A DNA stretch of 64,000 nucleotides from an uncultured Chlorobiaceae bacterium (GCA_903839405.1 CAIMCD010000025.1:1-64000); one strand, 5' to 3'. Numbered from the stretch's first letter, positions 29,771-40,388 are shown. The notes: a model not told the origin generated them from the letters alone. Numbers and translations: made by a program.

Positions 29771-31015
29771 ATGAATATTTTTGGTACGGTTGTTTTCGTG
29801 ACGCTGCTCTTTACCTTTTTTCTAACGCTTGTGTCGGAGTTGCTCAATCTCAAGGCCTCGGCCGCCGGAATTCCTGCGGAGTTTGTGGGGGTGTATGATG
29901 ATGCGGCCTACCGTCAATCACGGGAGTACCTTGGTACGTCAACCCGTTTCTCCCTTTTCAGCTCGGCTGTGGATCTGCTGCTGCTGCTGCTCTTCTGGTT
30001 TGCCGGAGGGTTTAATGCGCTCGACCAGTTCATCCGTGCTCAGGGCTTCACTTCGCTGGCGAATGGCCTTCTCTACATAGGAGCGCTCATGTTGCTTCAG
30101 TCGCTCTTCGCCCTTCCCTTCAGTATTTACAAGACTTTTGTGATTGAGGAGCGTTTCGGCTTCAACAAGACAACGCCGGCGGTTTTTGTGGCCGATCTGT
30201 TCAAAACCCTTCTTCTGGCCCTGCTCCTTGGCACACCCTTGCTTGCCGGGGTGCTCTGGTTTTTTGAAAAAAGCGGGCCGATGGCCTGGCTTCTTGCGTG
30301 GGGTGGCATCACCTTGCTTTCGCTCCTCTTGCAGTATGTGGCTCCGACCTGGATCATGCCGCTCTTCAACAAGTTTGTGCCGCTTGAAGAGGGCGCGTTG
30401 AAGCGTGCCATTATGGATTATGCCCAAAGCGTGCGCTTTCCGCTGACCGGGATTTATGTTATTGACGGCTCAAAGCGCTCGGCCAAAGCCAACGCTTTTT
30501 TTACCGGTTTTGGAAAGCGCAAGCGGATCGCCCTTTTCGATACCCTGATCGCGGCCCATCCGGTTGATGAACTGGTGGCGGTGCTTGCTCATGAAATAGG
30601 CCATTTCAAGAAAAAGCATATCATTATCAACATGATTTTGAGCATCTGCAATCTCGGGGTGCTCTTCTTCCTGCTCTCCCTTTTCATGAATAACCGCTCG
30701 CTGTTTGATGCCTTTTTCATGAAAGAGCTCTCGGTTTATGGAAGCCTGATCTTTTTTATGCTGCTCTACGCTCCGGTGGAGCTGATCCTCTCCATTTTTC
30801 TGCAGCTTTTGTCACGCAAGCATGAGTTTGAAGCCGATGCCTATGCCGTTACCACATACAGCAAGGGAGGAATGCTGGCCGACGCCCTCAAGAATCTCTC
30901 ACGCAGCAATCTCTCAAACCTGACGCCGCACCCCTTCTATGTTTTTCTGAACTACTCCCATCCTCCGGTAGTACAGCGTATTGAGCGCATCCGGGCGCAT
31001 TTTGCCAAACCCTGA
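29771..31015 (+). CDS. M48 family (CAAX/Ste24-like) membrane metalloprotease
   Basis: A 414-residue integral membrane protein with about six to seven helices. The zinc site is AHEIGHFKKKH (HExxH), with the third ligand Glu in RKHEFEADAYA. The C-terminal SHPPVVQRIERI is typical. This is the Ste24p/CAAX prenyl endopeptidase type; in bacteria, which lack CAAX processing, it is thought to act in membrane protein quality control. It lies between the two agmatine-utilisation genes, though a functional link is not apparent. Confidence 0.93.
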   Translation: MNIFGTVVFVTLLFTFFLTLVSELLNLKASAAGIPAEFVGVYDDAAYRQSREYLGTSTRFSLFSSAVDLLLLLLFWFAGGFNALDQFIRAQGFTSLANGLLYIGALMLLQSLFALPFSIYKTFVIEERFGFNKTTPAVFVADLFKTLLLALLLGTPLLAGVLWFFEKSGPMAWLLAWGGITLLSLLLQYVAPTWIMPLFNKFVPLEEGALKRAIMDYAQSVRFPLTGIYVIDGSKRSAKANAFFTGFGKRKRIALFDTLIAAHPVDELVAVLAHEIGHFKKKHIIINMILSICNLGVLFFLLSLFMNNRSLFDAFFMKELSVYGSLIFFMLLYAPVELILSIFLQLLSRKHEFEADAYAVTTYSKGGMLADALKNLSRSNLSNLTPHPFYVFLNYSHPPVVQRIERIRAHFAKP

Positions 31016-31031
31016 ACTGATAGCATATTTT

Positions 31032-32081
31032 ATGGCTGAGTCACGTTATTTCATGCCCCCTGAGTGGGCTTTTCATAAAGCAACCTGGCTCTCCTGGCCT
31101 CACCGTCTAGCCTCCTGGCCGGGCAAGTTTGAGCCGGTTCCCGGATTTTTTGTTGAACTTGCCTCCTGGCTCAGCTCTTCCGAGGAGGTGCATATCAATG
31201 TGCTTGACGAGGCAATGGAGCGCGAGGTGCTGGAGCTGCTCCGTAACTCCCGCCACCGGCAGCTTCAATTGGATCGGATTTTTCTGCACCACATTCCCAC
31301 CAATGATGCCTGGTGCCGCGACCACGGGCCGAACTTTGTTTTCCGCCAGAGCGAGGGGAAGAGTGAAAAAATTATTCTCAACTGGGAGTTCAATGCCTGG
31401 GGTGAGAAATATTCGCCCTTCGACAGCGACAATGCCGTGCCGGAACGGATTGCCTCTCTTGAGCAACTGCCGCTGGTTTCAACCGGGATGGTGCTTGAAG
31501 GGGGATCTATTGACGTTAACGGAAAAGGTCTTGTGCTGACAACCGAGGCGTGCCTGTTGAATGTGAACCGAAACCCCCTGATGAGTCGAGAGGAGATTGA
31601 GCGTGAGCTTGCGAAATATCTTGGGATTGAAAAGGTGCTCTGGCTTGGCGATGGTATTGTGGGTGACGATACCGACGGCCATGTTGACGATATGGCCCGT
31701 TTTGTGAGTGAGACCACCGTGGTGATTGCCGTTGAGGATGACCCTTCGGACGAGAACTATGCGGTGCTTCAGGAGAACTATACCTTGCTGAAAAGCTATA
31801 CCGATATTGATGGTAATCCCTTGACGGTCTTGAAACTCCCCATGCCCTCTCCGGTTATCTATGACGGTGAGCGCTTGCCGGCAAGCTATGCCAACTTCTA
31901 TATCGCTAACTCCGTGGTGCTGGTGCCTACCTATCGCTGCTCACGCGACAGCGAGGCCATAGCGATTCTGCAGGGGTGTTTTCCTGAAAGAAAGGTCGTT
32001 GGCATTGATTGTTATGATCTGGTCTGGGGACTCGGCGCCATTCACTGCGTTACGCATGAAGAACCAGCGCTTTCCTTGTAG
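31032..32081 (+). CDS. aguA: Agmatine deiminase
   Basis: AguA hydrolyses agmatine to N-carbamoylputrescine and ammonia. The 349-residue protein of the guanidino-modifying fold has the motifs NDAWCRDHGPNFV, LEGGSIDVNGKG, DTDGHVDDMARF and the catalytic cysteine near the C-terminus in LGAIHCVTHEEP. I start at ATG 31032 (MAESRYFMPPEWAFHKATW), because the upstream extension overlaps the M48 gene. With AguB it completes the agmatine route to putrescine. Confidence 0.95.
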   Translation: MAESRYFMPPEWAFHKATWLSWPHRLASWPGKFEPVPGFFVELASWLSSSEEVHINVLDEAMEREVLELLRNSRHRQLQLDRIFLHHIPTNDAWCRDHGPNFVFRQSEGKSEKIILNWEFNAWGEKYSPFDSDNAVPERIASLEQLPLVSTGMVLEGGSIDVNGKGLVLTTEACLLNVNRNPLMSREEIERELAKYLGIEKVLWLGDGIVGDDTDGHVDDMARFVSETTVVIAVEDDPSDENYAVLQENYTLLKSYTDIDGNPLTVLKLPMPSPVIYDGERLPASYANFYIANSVVLVPTYRCSRDSEAIAILQGCFPERKVVGIDCYDLVWGLGAIHCVTHEEPALSL

Positions 32082-32120
32082 TGGTGTGCCCTAAAGTCGA
32101 ATCTTTTCTACCCTTTTCTG

Positions 32121-32186
32121 TGTCATCCCGCATCTTTTTTTGTCATCCCGACTGAAGGGAGGGATCTCAAAGAGGTGGGATCTCAC
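32121..32186. repeat. GTCATCCCG-type intergenic repeat
   Basis: TGTCATCCCG occurs at 32121 and 32141, followed by ACTGAAGGGAGGGATCTCA and a second GGGATCTCA. GTCATCCCG...GGGATCTC-like blocks are known as dispersed intergenic repeats in several bacterial phyla; only this one was seen here. Confidence 0.45.
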
Positions 32187-32197
32187 ATAAACCGGAA

Positions 32198-32231
32198 ATG
32201 CAAAAAGCGGATGGAACTCCGCTTTTTGCAT
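32198..32231. terminator. Bidirectional terminator between aguA and mdh
   Basis: A perfect 14-pair stem ATGCAAAAAGCGGA / TCCGCTTTTTGCAT with a six-base loop, located between the convergent aguA and mdh genes. The A and T tracts within the stem act as the U-run in either direction. Confidence 0.85.
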
Positions 32232-32267
32232 GGTAAGGTAACCATCGCTTTACATTTCATTCACTAC

Positions 32268-33212
<945 letters not shown>

Positions 33213-33283
33213 CTATTTTGTTTGGTGTAAAGGAAATACCTGTGGTTGTTGGCACAGGGTGCTGTTTGTCGTATAAATAAAAA

Positions 33284-33306
33284 AGCCGCCTTTAAAAAAG
33301 ACGGCT
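33284..33306 (-). terminator. Terminator after rplU-rpmA
   Basis: On the minus strand AGCCGTCTTT and AAAGGCGGCT form a ten-pair stem with one G-T wobble, followed by six T. It lies 42 bases after the rpmA stop. Confidence 0.8.
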
Positions 33307-33347
33307 ATAAATAAAAGGTAATCCTCTGTATTGAGAGCGAGCAAAAC

Positions 33348-33602
33348 TCAGCAAGGCATAATGCTGACCTGCTTTTTGTTATTCCGGCCGTTGCGGAATG
33401 TAACAACACCATCAATAAGAGCGAAAATCGTATGATCGCGCCCCAGACCGGCATTGATGCCCGGCTTGATAACGGTGCCTCTCTGGCGGAGAATAATGGT
33501 GCCTGCGGCTACGGTTGAGCCACCTGCTGCTTTTACTCCGAGATATTTCGGATTACTGTCGCGTCCGTTTTTTGTCGAACCGCCACCTTTTTTATGGGCC
33601 AT
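33348..33602 (-). CDS. rpmA: 50S ribosomal protein L27
   Basis: A component of the large subunit whose N-terminus reaches the peptidyl transferase centre. The 84 residues begin [20 protein letters not shown] and include the motif [15 protein letters not shown] and [11 protein letters not shown]. It follows rplU by 40 bases, the usual L21-L27 operon. Confidence 0.98.
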   Translation of the reverse strand: MAHKKGGGSTKNGRDSNPKYLGVKAAGGSTVAAGTIILRQRGTVIKPGINAGLGRDHTIFALIDGVVTFRNGRNNKKQVSIMPC

Positions 33603-33642
33603 AAGAAAGAGAATTAACGTTAATAATTCTGAACTGTTGTTC

Positions 33643-33933
33643 TTAAAGTGAAATAACTTCGATCTGGGTCATCTGCTGACGGTGACCGTTTCTTGACTGG
33701 TAGCGTTTTCTGCGATTCTTCTTGAAAACGATAATCTTGTCATCCTTGACATGATCAAGCACCACAGCCTGAATGCTGCTGTCAGGATTCAGAACGGTAT
33801 TTTCACCATCAATCTGAGCGATGGTTTTGATTTCCATTGAGTCGCCAATGGCAGCTTTTTGTTTCGGGACAAAGAGCTTATCCCCCTGTTTTACCAGAAA
33901 TTGTTTATCGGAAATCTTGATCAGCGCCTGCAT
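33643..33933 (-). CDS. rplU: 50S ribosomal protein L21
   Basis: A 96-residue large-subunit protein. It begins [20 protein letters not shown] and ends [19 protein letters not shown], which is the conserved rRNA-binding tail. Two ATGs, 33942 and 33933, are in frame; the second gives the N-terminus seen in other Chlorobi. Longer upstream frame (to 34215) overlaps the next gene region and has no family support. First gene of the rplU-rpmA operon. Confidence 0.96.
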   Translation of the reverse strand: MQALIKISDKQFLVKQGDKLFVPKQKAAIGDSMEIKTIAQIDGENTVLNPDSSIQAVVLDHVKDDKIIVFKKNRRKRYQSRNGHRQQMTQIEVISL

Positions 33934-34019
33934 CGTGCTCATATATTTTAGTGATAAAGGTCTGAAATATAGCATAATTCCCCTGAAGTTCAAACAAACC
34001 GAGGAAACTATATCTCCTT

Positions 34020-34463
34020 TCAGAGCAAAAAGAAGGTAGTCAGGAGCACCAGGGCAAACATCGAGAGCGAAATCGAGAAGAGGCGGTACCATTTTGCGTA
34101 CTCGGAAGGGGTGCATGGATAGGTTAACGGTCGTATTGAGCGCATGATATAGCCAAGGGTGAGTGCGACCTGAAGCACGACGAGGCCGATTTTGATAAAC
34201 ACGGCCAAATGCCATCCGTGATAAAGGCCTGCAAGCAGGAGGCCCGAGAGAATGACTGCTTTAAAGGCGGTGTCGGCAACTTTGGTTTCAAGCCGGATAA
34301 AGTTTTGCAGCAGCTTGGAATACTCTGCCGGACTGCCCTCCTCTTTGCCGGTCAGTTTTGGCTCCAGGGTTTTAAGCAGAAAAAGGGAGGCCAATACAGT
34401 GCCGAACCATGCGGCAAAGCAGGTGACGTGAATCAATCGCAGGATGGTGTGCAGGGTCTCCAT
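34020..34463 (-). CDS. Four-helix membrane protein (CopD/DUF4149-like)
   Basis: A 147-residue protein with four membrane helices (about 10-30, 65-85, 87-110 and 128-147). The histidines in METLHTILRLIHVTCFAAWFG and in GLYHGWH resemble heme or copper ligands in the CopD/HupE-like and DUF4149-like families, but I cannot assign it with certainty. It is divergent from mutS and precedes the rplU-rpmA operon by about 90 bases on the same strand. Confidence 0.7.
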   Translation of the reverse strand: METLHTILRLIHVTCFAAWFGTVLASLFLLKTLEPKLTGKEEGSPAEYSKLLQNFIRLETKVADTAFKAVILSGLLLAGLYHGWHLAVFIKIGLVVLQVALTLGYIMRSIRPLTYPCTPSEYAKWYRLFSISLSMFALVLLTTFFLL

Positions 34464-34639
34464 TGGTTTTCCAGAGCTTGTTGGTGAAGGTGCCGGCTTA
34501 AGATACTCCTCATAAGGGTGGTTGTCAAGCAGGGAAGAGCGACAGGCGGCTTGTTTATTCGGTGGCGCTGCCGTAGCTTCATTTTCTCAGGGGCTGAATG
34601 TTTCGTTTCAAATGGTATTAACAGGGCAAAGAAGAGGTT

Positions 34640-37258
34640 ATGGGTAAAGAGAAGGGTGCGGTGCCAAAAGAGCAATCTCCGATGATGCGGCAGTATCTGG
34701 AGGTTAAGGAGCGATACCCCGACTTTTTACTCCTCTTCCGGGTCGGTGACTTTTATGAAACCTTTTTTGATGACGCGGTAACGGTTGCCGCCGCCTTGAA
34801 TATCGTGCTCACCAAGCGCTCCAGCGAGGTGCCGATGGCCGGCTTTCCCCACCATGCAAGCGAAGGCTATATTGCGAAGCTCATTAAAAAAGGGTTCAAG
34901 GTGGCGGTCTGCGACCAGGTTGAAGATCCGGCCTCGGCCAAGGGGATTGTGCGGCGCGAGATCACCGACATTGTAACTCCAGGCGTGACCTACAGCGACA
35001 AGATTTTGGACGACCGCCACAACAACTACCTCTGTGCGGTGGCCTTTGTGAAAGAGGGGAGGGCGCAGCTTGCCGGAGTTGCCTTTATTGACGTCACCAC
35101 AGCCGAGTTCCGCATTGTTGCACTCCGCCCCGAAGAGCTTACGGAGTTCATCCTCTCGCTCCACCCGTCGGAGGTGCTGATCTCCTCCGGTGAAAAAGAG
35201 CGTTCTGAGCCGCTGAAAAAGGCCCTCTCGCCTGATACGCTCGTGAGCGAGCTTGACGCATGGATGTTCAGTGAGGAGCAGACGCAGGAGGTGCTTGCCC
35301 GCCACTTCAAGACCCACTCGCTCAAAGGGTTCGGCATTGAGGGTAACCGTCCGGGCCGGGTGGCGGCCGGGGTTATTCTCCAGTATCTCGAAGAGACCCG
35401 CCAGAACCGCCTGCACTATATTACCCGCATCGGTGAGCTGCACAGTCGCGAGTATATGACCCTTGACCTGCAGACCAAGCGAAATCTTGAGATTATCTCT
35501 TCCATGCAGGATGGCACCCTTAACGGCAGCCTGCTCCAGGTGATGGATCGTACCCGTAACGCCATGGGTGCGCGCCTTATCCGACGCTGGCTGCAGCGTC
35601 CCCTGAAGCAGGCCGAGGCTATCCAGCTCCGTCTTGATGCGGTTGAAGAGCTTGTAGAGCATCGGGAGATGCGGGGCGGTGTTGCCGAAAAGCTGGCAGC
35701 CATCAACGACCTTGAGCGCTCTCTGGCCCGCATTGCCACCTTCCGTACCATTCCGCGCGAGCTGCGCCAGCTTGGCATCTCTCTCTTCTGCATCCCCGAT
35801 CTGCAGGAGCTGCTTGCTGAAGCCACCTCCATCCGTCTCCGCCATCTCGCCACCAGCCTGAAGCCGCTCCCCGAGCTTGCACGGCGCATCGAGGAGGCAA
35901 TTGATCCGGAGTCCGGCGCCTCAATGCGTGACGGTGGCTATATCCGTGTCGGCTACCACTCCCAGCTTGACGAGCTTCGCACCATTGCCTCGACGGCCAA
36001 GGATCGCCTGATGCAGATTCAGCAGGAGGAGCGCCTGACCACCACCATCTCCTCGCTCAAGGTCAGCTTCAACAAGGTTTTCGGCTACTATATTGAGATC
36101 AGCAACGCCAACCGCGACAAGGTGCCGCCCTATTACGAGAAGAAGCAGACCCTGGTCAATGCCGAGCGCTACACCATTCCGGCCCTGAAGGAGTATGAGG
36201 AGAAGATTCTCAATGCTGAGGAGAAGAGTCTGGTGCTTGAGGCCGAACTTTTCCACGAGCTTTGCCGGCTGATTGCCGGCCATGCATCCGAAATTCAGGA
36301 GAGTGCCGCCCTTATTGCTGAAATCGATACCCTCACCTCCTTTGCCCTCTCGGCGGTGGAGTATGGCTACTGCAAGCCCCAGATCATGACGCACGAAAAG
36401 CTGCACATTCAGAACGGCCGCCATCCGGTACTGGAGCGGATGATGAGCGCCGAGGAGCCCTATGTGCCGAACGACTGCACCTTTGATGAAAAACAGCAGA
36501 TGCTGATCATTACCGGCCCGAATATGGCCGGAAAAAGCTCTTTCCTGCGCCAGACCGGCCTCATTGTTTTGCTTGCACAGGCCGGGAGTTTTGTGCCGGC
36601 CGAGAGTGCCGAGATTGGCCTCGTTGACCGGATCTTCACCAGGGTTGGTGCTTCGGACAACCTTGCTTCGGGCGAGAGCACCTTCCTTGTTGAGATGAAT
36701 GAGGCGGCGAGCATCCTCAACAACGCCACGCATAAAAGCCTGCTGCTGCTGGATGAGATCGGGCGCGGCACCAGCACCTTTGACGGCATGTCGATTGCCT
36801 GGTCGATGAGCGAGTATATCTGCCGCTCGATTGGCGCTAGGACCCTCTTTGCAACCCACTACCACGAGCTGGCCGAGCTTGAGAGCCGCCTTTCGGGCGT
36901 GGTGAACTACAACGCCACGGTTGTTGAAACCGCCGACCGGGTGATTTTTTTGCGCAAGATTATCCGTGGCTCTACCGACAACAGCTACGGTATCGAGGTG
37001 GCAAAAATGGCCGGGATGCCGGCCGAGGTGATCTCGCGCGCCAGGGAGATTCTTGCGGGAATGGAGAAGCGTGATATTGAAATTCCCCCCGACCGACCGC
37101 CCAAGATCAAGAGTATGCAGATCAGCCTTTTTGAGGAGGCCGACTCCCGGCTCCGCACCGCCATTGAAACTCTCGATATCAACTCGCTTACTCCGCTGGA
37201 GGCGCTTCTGGAACTGAAAAAGCTGCAGGACTTGGCGCTGAAAGGAAGCAAGAAGTGA
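34640..37258 (+). CDS. mutS: DNA mismatch repair protein MutS
   Basis: MutS recognises base mismatches and small loops and starts repair with MutL. The 872 residues have the mismatch-reading FxE motif (Phe38-Tyr39-Glu40 in VGDFYETF), the ATPase P-loop GPNMAGKSS at 626-634, Walker [17 protein letters not shown] and the FATHYHEL motif. The ribosome site GAAGAGG precedes the ATG. Its stop overlaps the ATG of the next gene by four bases (ATGA), so translation of the two is probably coupled although the functions look unrelated. Confidence 0.98.
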   Translation: MGKEKGAVPKEQSPMMRQYLEVKERYPDFLLLFRVGDFYETFFDDAVTVAAALNIVLTKRSSEVPMAGFPHHASEGYIAKLIKKGFKVAVCDQVEDPASAKGIVRREITDIVTPGVTYSDKILDDRHNNYLCAVAFVKEGRAQLAGVAFIDVTTAEFRIVALRPEELTEFILSLHPSEVLISSGEKERSEPLKKALSPDTLVSELDAWMFSEEQTQEVLARHFKTHSLKGFGIEGNRPGRVAAGVILQYLEETRQNRLHYITRIGELHSREYMTLDLQTKRNLEIISSMQDGTLNGSLLQVMDRTRNAMGARLIRRWLQRPLKQAEAIQLRLDAVEELVEHREMRGGVAEKLAAINDLERSLARIATFRTIPRELRQLGISLFCIPDLQELLAEATSIRLRHLATSLKPLPELARRIEEAIDPESGASMRDGGYIRVGYHSQLDELRTIASTAKDRLMQIQQEERLTTTISSLKVSFNKVFGYYIEISNANRDKVPPYYEKKQTLVNAERYTIPALKEYEEKILNAEEKSLVLEAELFHELCRLIAGHASEIQESAALIAEIDTLTSFALSAVEYGYCKPQIMTHEKLHIQNGRHPVLERMMSAEEPYVPNDCTFDEKQQMLIITGPNMAGKSSFLRQTGLIVLLAQAGSFVPAESAEIGLVDRIFTRVGASDNLASGESTFLVEMNEAASILNNATHKSLLLLDEIGRGTSTFDGMSIAWSMSEYICRSIGARTLFATHYHELAELESRLSGVVNYNATVVETADRVIFLRKIIRGSTDNSYGIEVAKMAGMPAEVISRAREILAGMEKRDIEIPPDRPPKIKSMQISLFEEADSRLRTAIETLDINSLTPLEALLELKKLQDLALKGSKK

Positions 37259-38664
37259 TGAAGGTACTGCTGATTTTTATCCAGGCCGACAGCGGCGTTG
37301 ACGGCGCTTCGCTGCTTGACAGCGCTTCCACAAAACGCAGCCTCTTCAGCTCGCTCAAGGACAGTGCTCTGAGCAACATCATCCGCCGCGCACAGTTTGC
37401 CATTCCGCCCCTCTCTTTGATGATTCTCTCTTCCCAGCAGGTCGAGGGAGTGAGTCAGACCATCTGCGACCTGCGCTTTGAAAAGGTGCCGCTTGACCAG
37501 CACTGGGACATGGCCGGCATCAGTGTTCAGACCGGCGCGGTACGCCCCGCCTTTGAGCTTGCCCGTGCGCTCCGCTCACGGGGGATCAAGGTGGTGCTTG
37601 GCGGCCCTTACGTTACCATCTTCCCTGAGCAGTGCCGCGATCACGCTGATGCTCTGGTGATCGGGGAGGCGGATGACGTTTGGCGTGAGGTGCAGGAGGA
37701 TCTGCTTGCCGGTAGCCTGAAGGCTGAGTACCGGGTTGAGGGTTTCCCCGATCTTGGCGTGGAGCGTGTTGTCCAGAAAAGTGCGCTCGACATCAAGAGT
37801 TATTTTACCACCAACGTGGTGCAGACAACCCGTGGCTGCCCCTACAGTTGCGACTTCTGCAATGTGCACGTCATGAACGGCCACCGCCTGCGCCACCGCT
37901 CCATTCCGGCCGTGCTCCGGGAGGTTGAGAGCTTTCTGAAAGAGGACAAGCGGATCTTCTTCTTTCTGGACGATACCATCAATTCGGACGAGCTCTATGC
38001 TGAAAAACTTTTCACGGAGCTAATCCCGTTCGGCATCAACTGGGTAGGCCAGGCCACTACCGCCCTTGGCGAAAAGCCGCGCCTGCTCGAAGCCTTCAGT
38101 CGTTCCGGGTGCGGTGCACTTCTTGTTGGCATTGAGAGCCTCGATGACGGCAGCAACCACGCCCACAAGAAGTTCCACAACCCTTCAAACCGTCAGGTGG
38201 AGTGCATCAAGAGCATCCGCGAGGCGGGGATATGTGTTTATGGCAGCTTTATCTACGGCCTCGACGGGGATACCCTTGCTTTGCCGGAAAAGCTTGAAGC
38301 CTTTATTGAGGAGACCGGTATTGATGTGCCGGGCATCAACCTGCTCCGCCCGATTCCGGGCACCGGCGTTTTCGACCGGCTTGCCGATGAGGGGCGCCTG
38401 CTCCACTCCCGGCACGACCACGACGCCTTCCGCTTCTCCTGGGGTCAGGAGATGCTCTACAAACCCTTGCGTATTCCGCTTCAGGAGTTCATTCCAAGCT
38501 ACACTGCCCTCACCAAACGGGTCTTTACCGTCCAGAACGCCCTCAAACGCGCCGCCCGTGCGCCTCGCCTCCGCTCCGCCGTGCTGATGTTCAACCTCCT
38601 CTACGTCCACATGTACGGCATGTCGCGCAAGGATTTGATGCGGCAGTTGCGGGAATTGGGGTGA
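37255..38664 (+). CDS. Class B (B12-binding) radical SAM protein, BchQ/BchR/HpnP-like
   Basis: A 469-residue protein. The first ~180 residues form a cobalamin-binding Rossmann-like domain ([15 protein letters not shown]), then the radical SAM core with the cluster motif CPYSCDFC in [16 protein letters not shown], and a C-terminal DUF4070-like region. Members of this class methylate unactivated carbons; in green sulfur bacteria BchQ and BchR add the C-8(2) and C-12(1) methyls of bacteriochlorophyll c/d/e. The family fits but I cannot tell which member this is. It is translationally coupled to mutS by a four-base overlap. Confidence 0.85.
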   Translation: MMKVLLIFIQADSGVDGASLLDSASTKRSLFSSLKDSALSNIIRRAQFAIPPLSLMILSSQQVEGVSQTICDLRFEKVPLDQHWDMAGISVQTGAVRPAFELARALRSRGIKVVLGGPYVTIFPEQCRDHADALVIGEADDVWREVQEDLLAGSLKAEYRVEGFPDLGVERVVQKSALDIKSYFTTNVVQTTRGCPYSCDFCNVHVMNGHRLRHRSIPAVLREVESFLKEDKRIFFFLDDTINSDELYAEKLFTELIPFGINWVGQATTALGEKPRLLEAFSRSGCGALLVGIESLDDGSNHAHKKFHNPSNRQVECIKSIREAGICVYGSFIYGLDGDTLALPEKLEAFIEETGIDVPGINLLRPIPGTGVFDRLADEGRLLHSRHDHDAFRFSWGQEMLYKPLRIPLQEFIPSYTALTKRVFTVQNALKRAARAPRLRSAVLMFNLLYVHMYGMSRKDLMRQLRELG

Positions 38665-38710
38665 CGAGGTTTGTGCGTCAGGGCGGGATGATCCCGAAAA
38701 TCAACCCGTA

Positions 38711-38731
38711 GGGACACGGCATGCCGTGCCC
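38711..38731. repeat. GC-rich imperfect palindrome
   Basis: GGGACACGGCATGCCGTGCCC pairs with itself around GCATGC with one mismatch pair. It lies in the intergenic region between the radical SAM gene and the TIR gene, preceded by another short palindrome CGGGATGATCCCG (about 38683-38695). Such palindromes occur as dispersed REP-like elements; only one copy seen here. Confidence 0.5.
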
Positions 38732-38844
38732 ATTGCGTTTATTGGTTGTGTTGGTTGCAACCTCTTTTTTTACGTATCTTTATACGTTGAAAAGCCGGGC
38801 GGTTCTATTTCATAAATCGATTGATGCACGGGGAGACGCAGAAG

Positions 38845-39645
38845 ATGAGCGAGATTTTTCTCTACGACCTTTTTCTCAGTCACAGCTCAAAGGATAAGGA
38901 TGTCGTGCGCCCGCTTGCCGAGCGGTTGCGGGCGGACGGTTTGAAGGTCTGGTTCGATGAGTGGGAGCTGAAGCCCGGAGATAACATACCGCACAAGATA
39001 GAGGAAGGGCTTGAGCGCTCCCGCGTGCTGGTGCTCTGCATGTCGGCCCATGCCTTTGGTTCGGATTGGGCCCAGTTGGAGAGCGGCACCTTCCGCTTCC
39101 GCGACCCCCTGAACAAGGATCGTCGCTTTATTCCCCTGCGGCTTGATGAGGCACCTATCAAAGGATCCCTATCGCAATTTCTTTACATTAACTGGCTTTC
39201 AGAGGAGCGCGAACAGGAGTATGGGAAGCTGCTTGAAGCTTGCTGGTCGGAAAAACAGAAAAAGATAAATGAAAAAGGTAATGGTGCGTCTTTTGGAGTG
39301 AATCAAGCTGTAGAAAATAATTCTTTTATAAGACGTCAGCCAAGTGATACTCACTTACAGCGACTTCCTGAGTTTATCCGTAAGAGGACGCAGGGCTTCA
39401 ATCAAAATATACCGCTGACAAGGGAAGAAATCAATAAACTGGTGAATCGTTACATCGGAGTAGAAGGTGGTTATCTAGGGGACTTCTCCTACCGTACACA
39501 TCATGATTTTTACCTCAATTTTGATCTGGATATTGATCCATATAATTATGAGGGAACAACACGTGAGCGTTTCATACAAATACTTTTAGAGCATTCATGT
39601 GATTTACAGGCTCGGATTTTGGAGGGCATTCTTAACAGATTTTAG
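38845..39645 (+). CDS. TIR domain protein with C-terminal AbiJ-NTD3-like domain
   Basis: A 266-residue protein. Residues 1 to about 135 are a TIR domain: YDLFLSHSSKDKDVVRPLAE, LKVWFDEWELKPGD, and the putative NADase glutamate Glu79 in SDWAQLES. After a linker, residues ~185-266 (REEINKLVNRYIGVEGGYLG... and TTRERFIQILLEH) resemble the small AbiJ N-terminal type domain found next to defence effectors. TIR proteins of this kind deplete NAD+ during phage infection. I prefer ATG 38845, with GGAG at suitable distance; ATG 38824 and TTG 38821 are alternatives. It opens the defence island and seems to stand alone. Sensor partner unknown. Confidence 0.85.
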   Translation: MSEIFLYDLFLSHSSKDKDVVRPLAERLRADGLKVWFDEWELKPGDNIPHKIEEGLERSRVLVLCMSAHAFGSDWAQLESGTFRFRDPLNKDRRFIPLRLDEAPIKGSLSQFLYINWLSEEREQEYGKLLEACWSEKQKKINEKGNGASFGVNQAVENNSFIRRQPSDTHLQRLPEFIRKRTQGFNQNIPLTREEINKLVNRYIGVEGGYLGDFSYRTHHDFYLNFDLDIDPYNYEGTTRERFIQILLEHSCDLQARILEGILNRF

Positions 39646-39743
39646 GTTGGTTCTTCAAAGCTTCGTACGCAAGAGCGTTACAACGAAATCTCAGGGTGGA
39701 TTGCACGTCTGAGGGGATAATCCCATCCCTGCGGTGTGTTGGT

Positions 39744-39799
39744 CGTCAGTCGCCGTAATGTTGAAGATATTCTTCTTCACCGCCTCATTCAGTCGTAAC
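39744..39799 (+). pseudogene. 3' remnant of a parE-like toxin gene
   Basis: These 56 bases match the end of the intact parE at 41148-41203 with about five differences, including the stop codon; the encoded tail is SRRNVEDILLHRLIQS. Similarity continues weakly past the stop (CTCTTTTGA and TTACCCGG shared at both loci). Nothing upstream of 39744 resembles parE, so only the 3' end was duplicated or retained. Confidence 0.8.
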
Positions 39800-39825
39800 T
39801 ACTCTTTTGAGCAGATACAACTGTT

Positions 39826-40071
39826 TTACCCGGCGACTTTATAGGTTTGCCCTACGGGAAGGAAGCCTGCAACATCACCGTTAGCAAGCCGTGAGCGGAT
39901 ATGCTCAAAGAGCGTGATCGTCTCTTTCGAGTATAATCGTTCACCACAATGGGTGCAAACTTCAGCGTTTACTTTTACAACAGCGGTATTGTTGCCCCCG
40001 AGAATCAATTTTTCCACCTCTTTTTCAATGATCTCTCCACCGCAAACCGGGCATAGCTCAAACGGGGTCAT
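39826..40071 (-). CDS. YgiT/MqsA-like zinc-finger antitoxin
   Basis: An 81-residue protein with two CxxC pairs, CPVCGG near the N-terminus and CTHCGE at about 39-44, as in the zinc-binding domain of MqsA (YgiT-type). The C-terminal helix-turn-helix of full MqsA is missing, as in many YgiT-type partners of DUF4258 toxins. It overlaps the upstream toxin-like gene by four bases, so they form a toxin-antitoxin operon reading leftward. No DNA-binding motif is obvious, so autoregulation is uncertain. Confidence 0.85.
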   Translation of the reverse strand: MTPFELCPVCGGEIIEKEVEKLILGGNNTAVVKVNAEVCTHCGERLYSKETITLFEHIRSRLANGDVAGFLPVGQTYKVAG

Positions 40072-40388
40072 TGCTTTGTTCTCCTGGTTTTGAATTCAAT
40101 CCACCTTTCCGGATCGGGGCGATAAACGGTTATCACCACGGCCCATGAGTTTTCTCTATTGTAAGCCCAAACACTGTGCACCGGCTCTCTTCGAGCGTTT
40201 TCTCCAAAAATAAGACAGCTTGGGTAAGGCTTGTCTTTGGGGTAGTGCTCAATAATCTCACCATGTATAACGCTGGTTAGTACCTCTTCAAAGGTCAAAT
40301 TGTCCGAAAGAGCCTCTTCGTAAGCGTGGTCAGTGATTCTGAACTGCTCACGCTTTATGGCTTTGACAATCTCTTCCTTATCCGTCAT
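40068..40388 (-). CDS. DUF4258 toxin-like protein
   Basis: A 106-residue protein of the DUF4258 family, related to the RelE/BrnT-like RNase toxins. The pattern ITDHAYEEALSDNLTFEEVL, then YPSCLIFGE and VITVYRPDPERWIEF is typical. It is the first gene in a leftward pair with the YgiT-type zinc finger, overlapping by four bases. The order toxin-antitoxin is the reverse of the usual but normal for this family. Divergent from the Phd/ParE module. Activity not demonstrated from sequence. Confidence 0.85.
   Translation of the reverse strand: MTDKEEIVKAIKREQFRITDHAYEEALSDNLTFEEVLTSVIHGEIIEHYPKDKPYPSCLIFGENARREPVHSVWAYNRENSWAVVITVYRPDPERWIEFKTRRTKQ

Noticed and set aside
34727..35845. 372-codon open frame on the minus strand opposite mutS.
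   Set aside because: It is a shadow of the strong mutS codon bias; no family pattern, and mutS is certain in the other frame. The same applies to the minus frame at 35921-36865.
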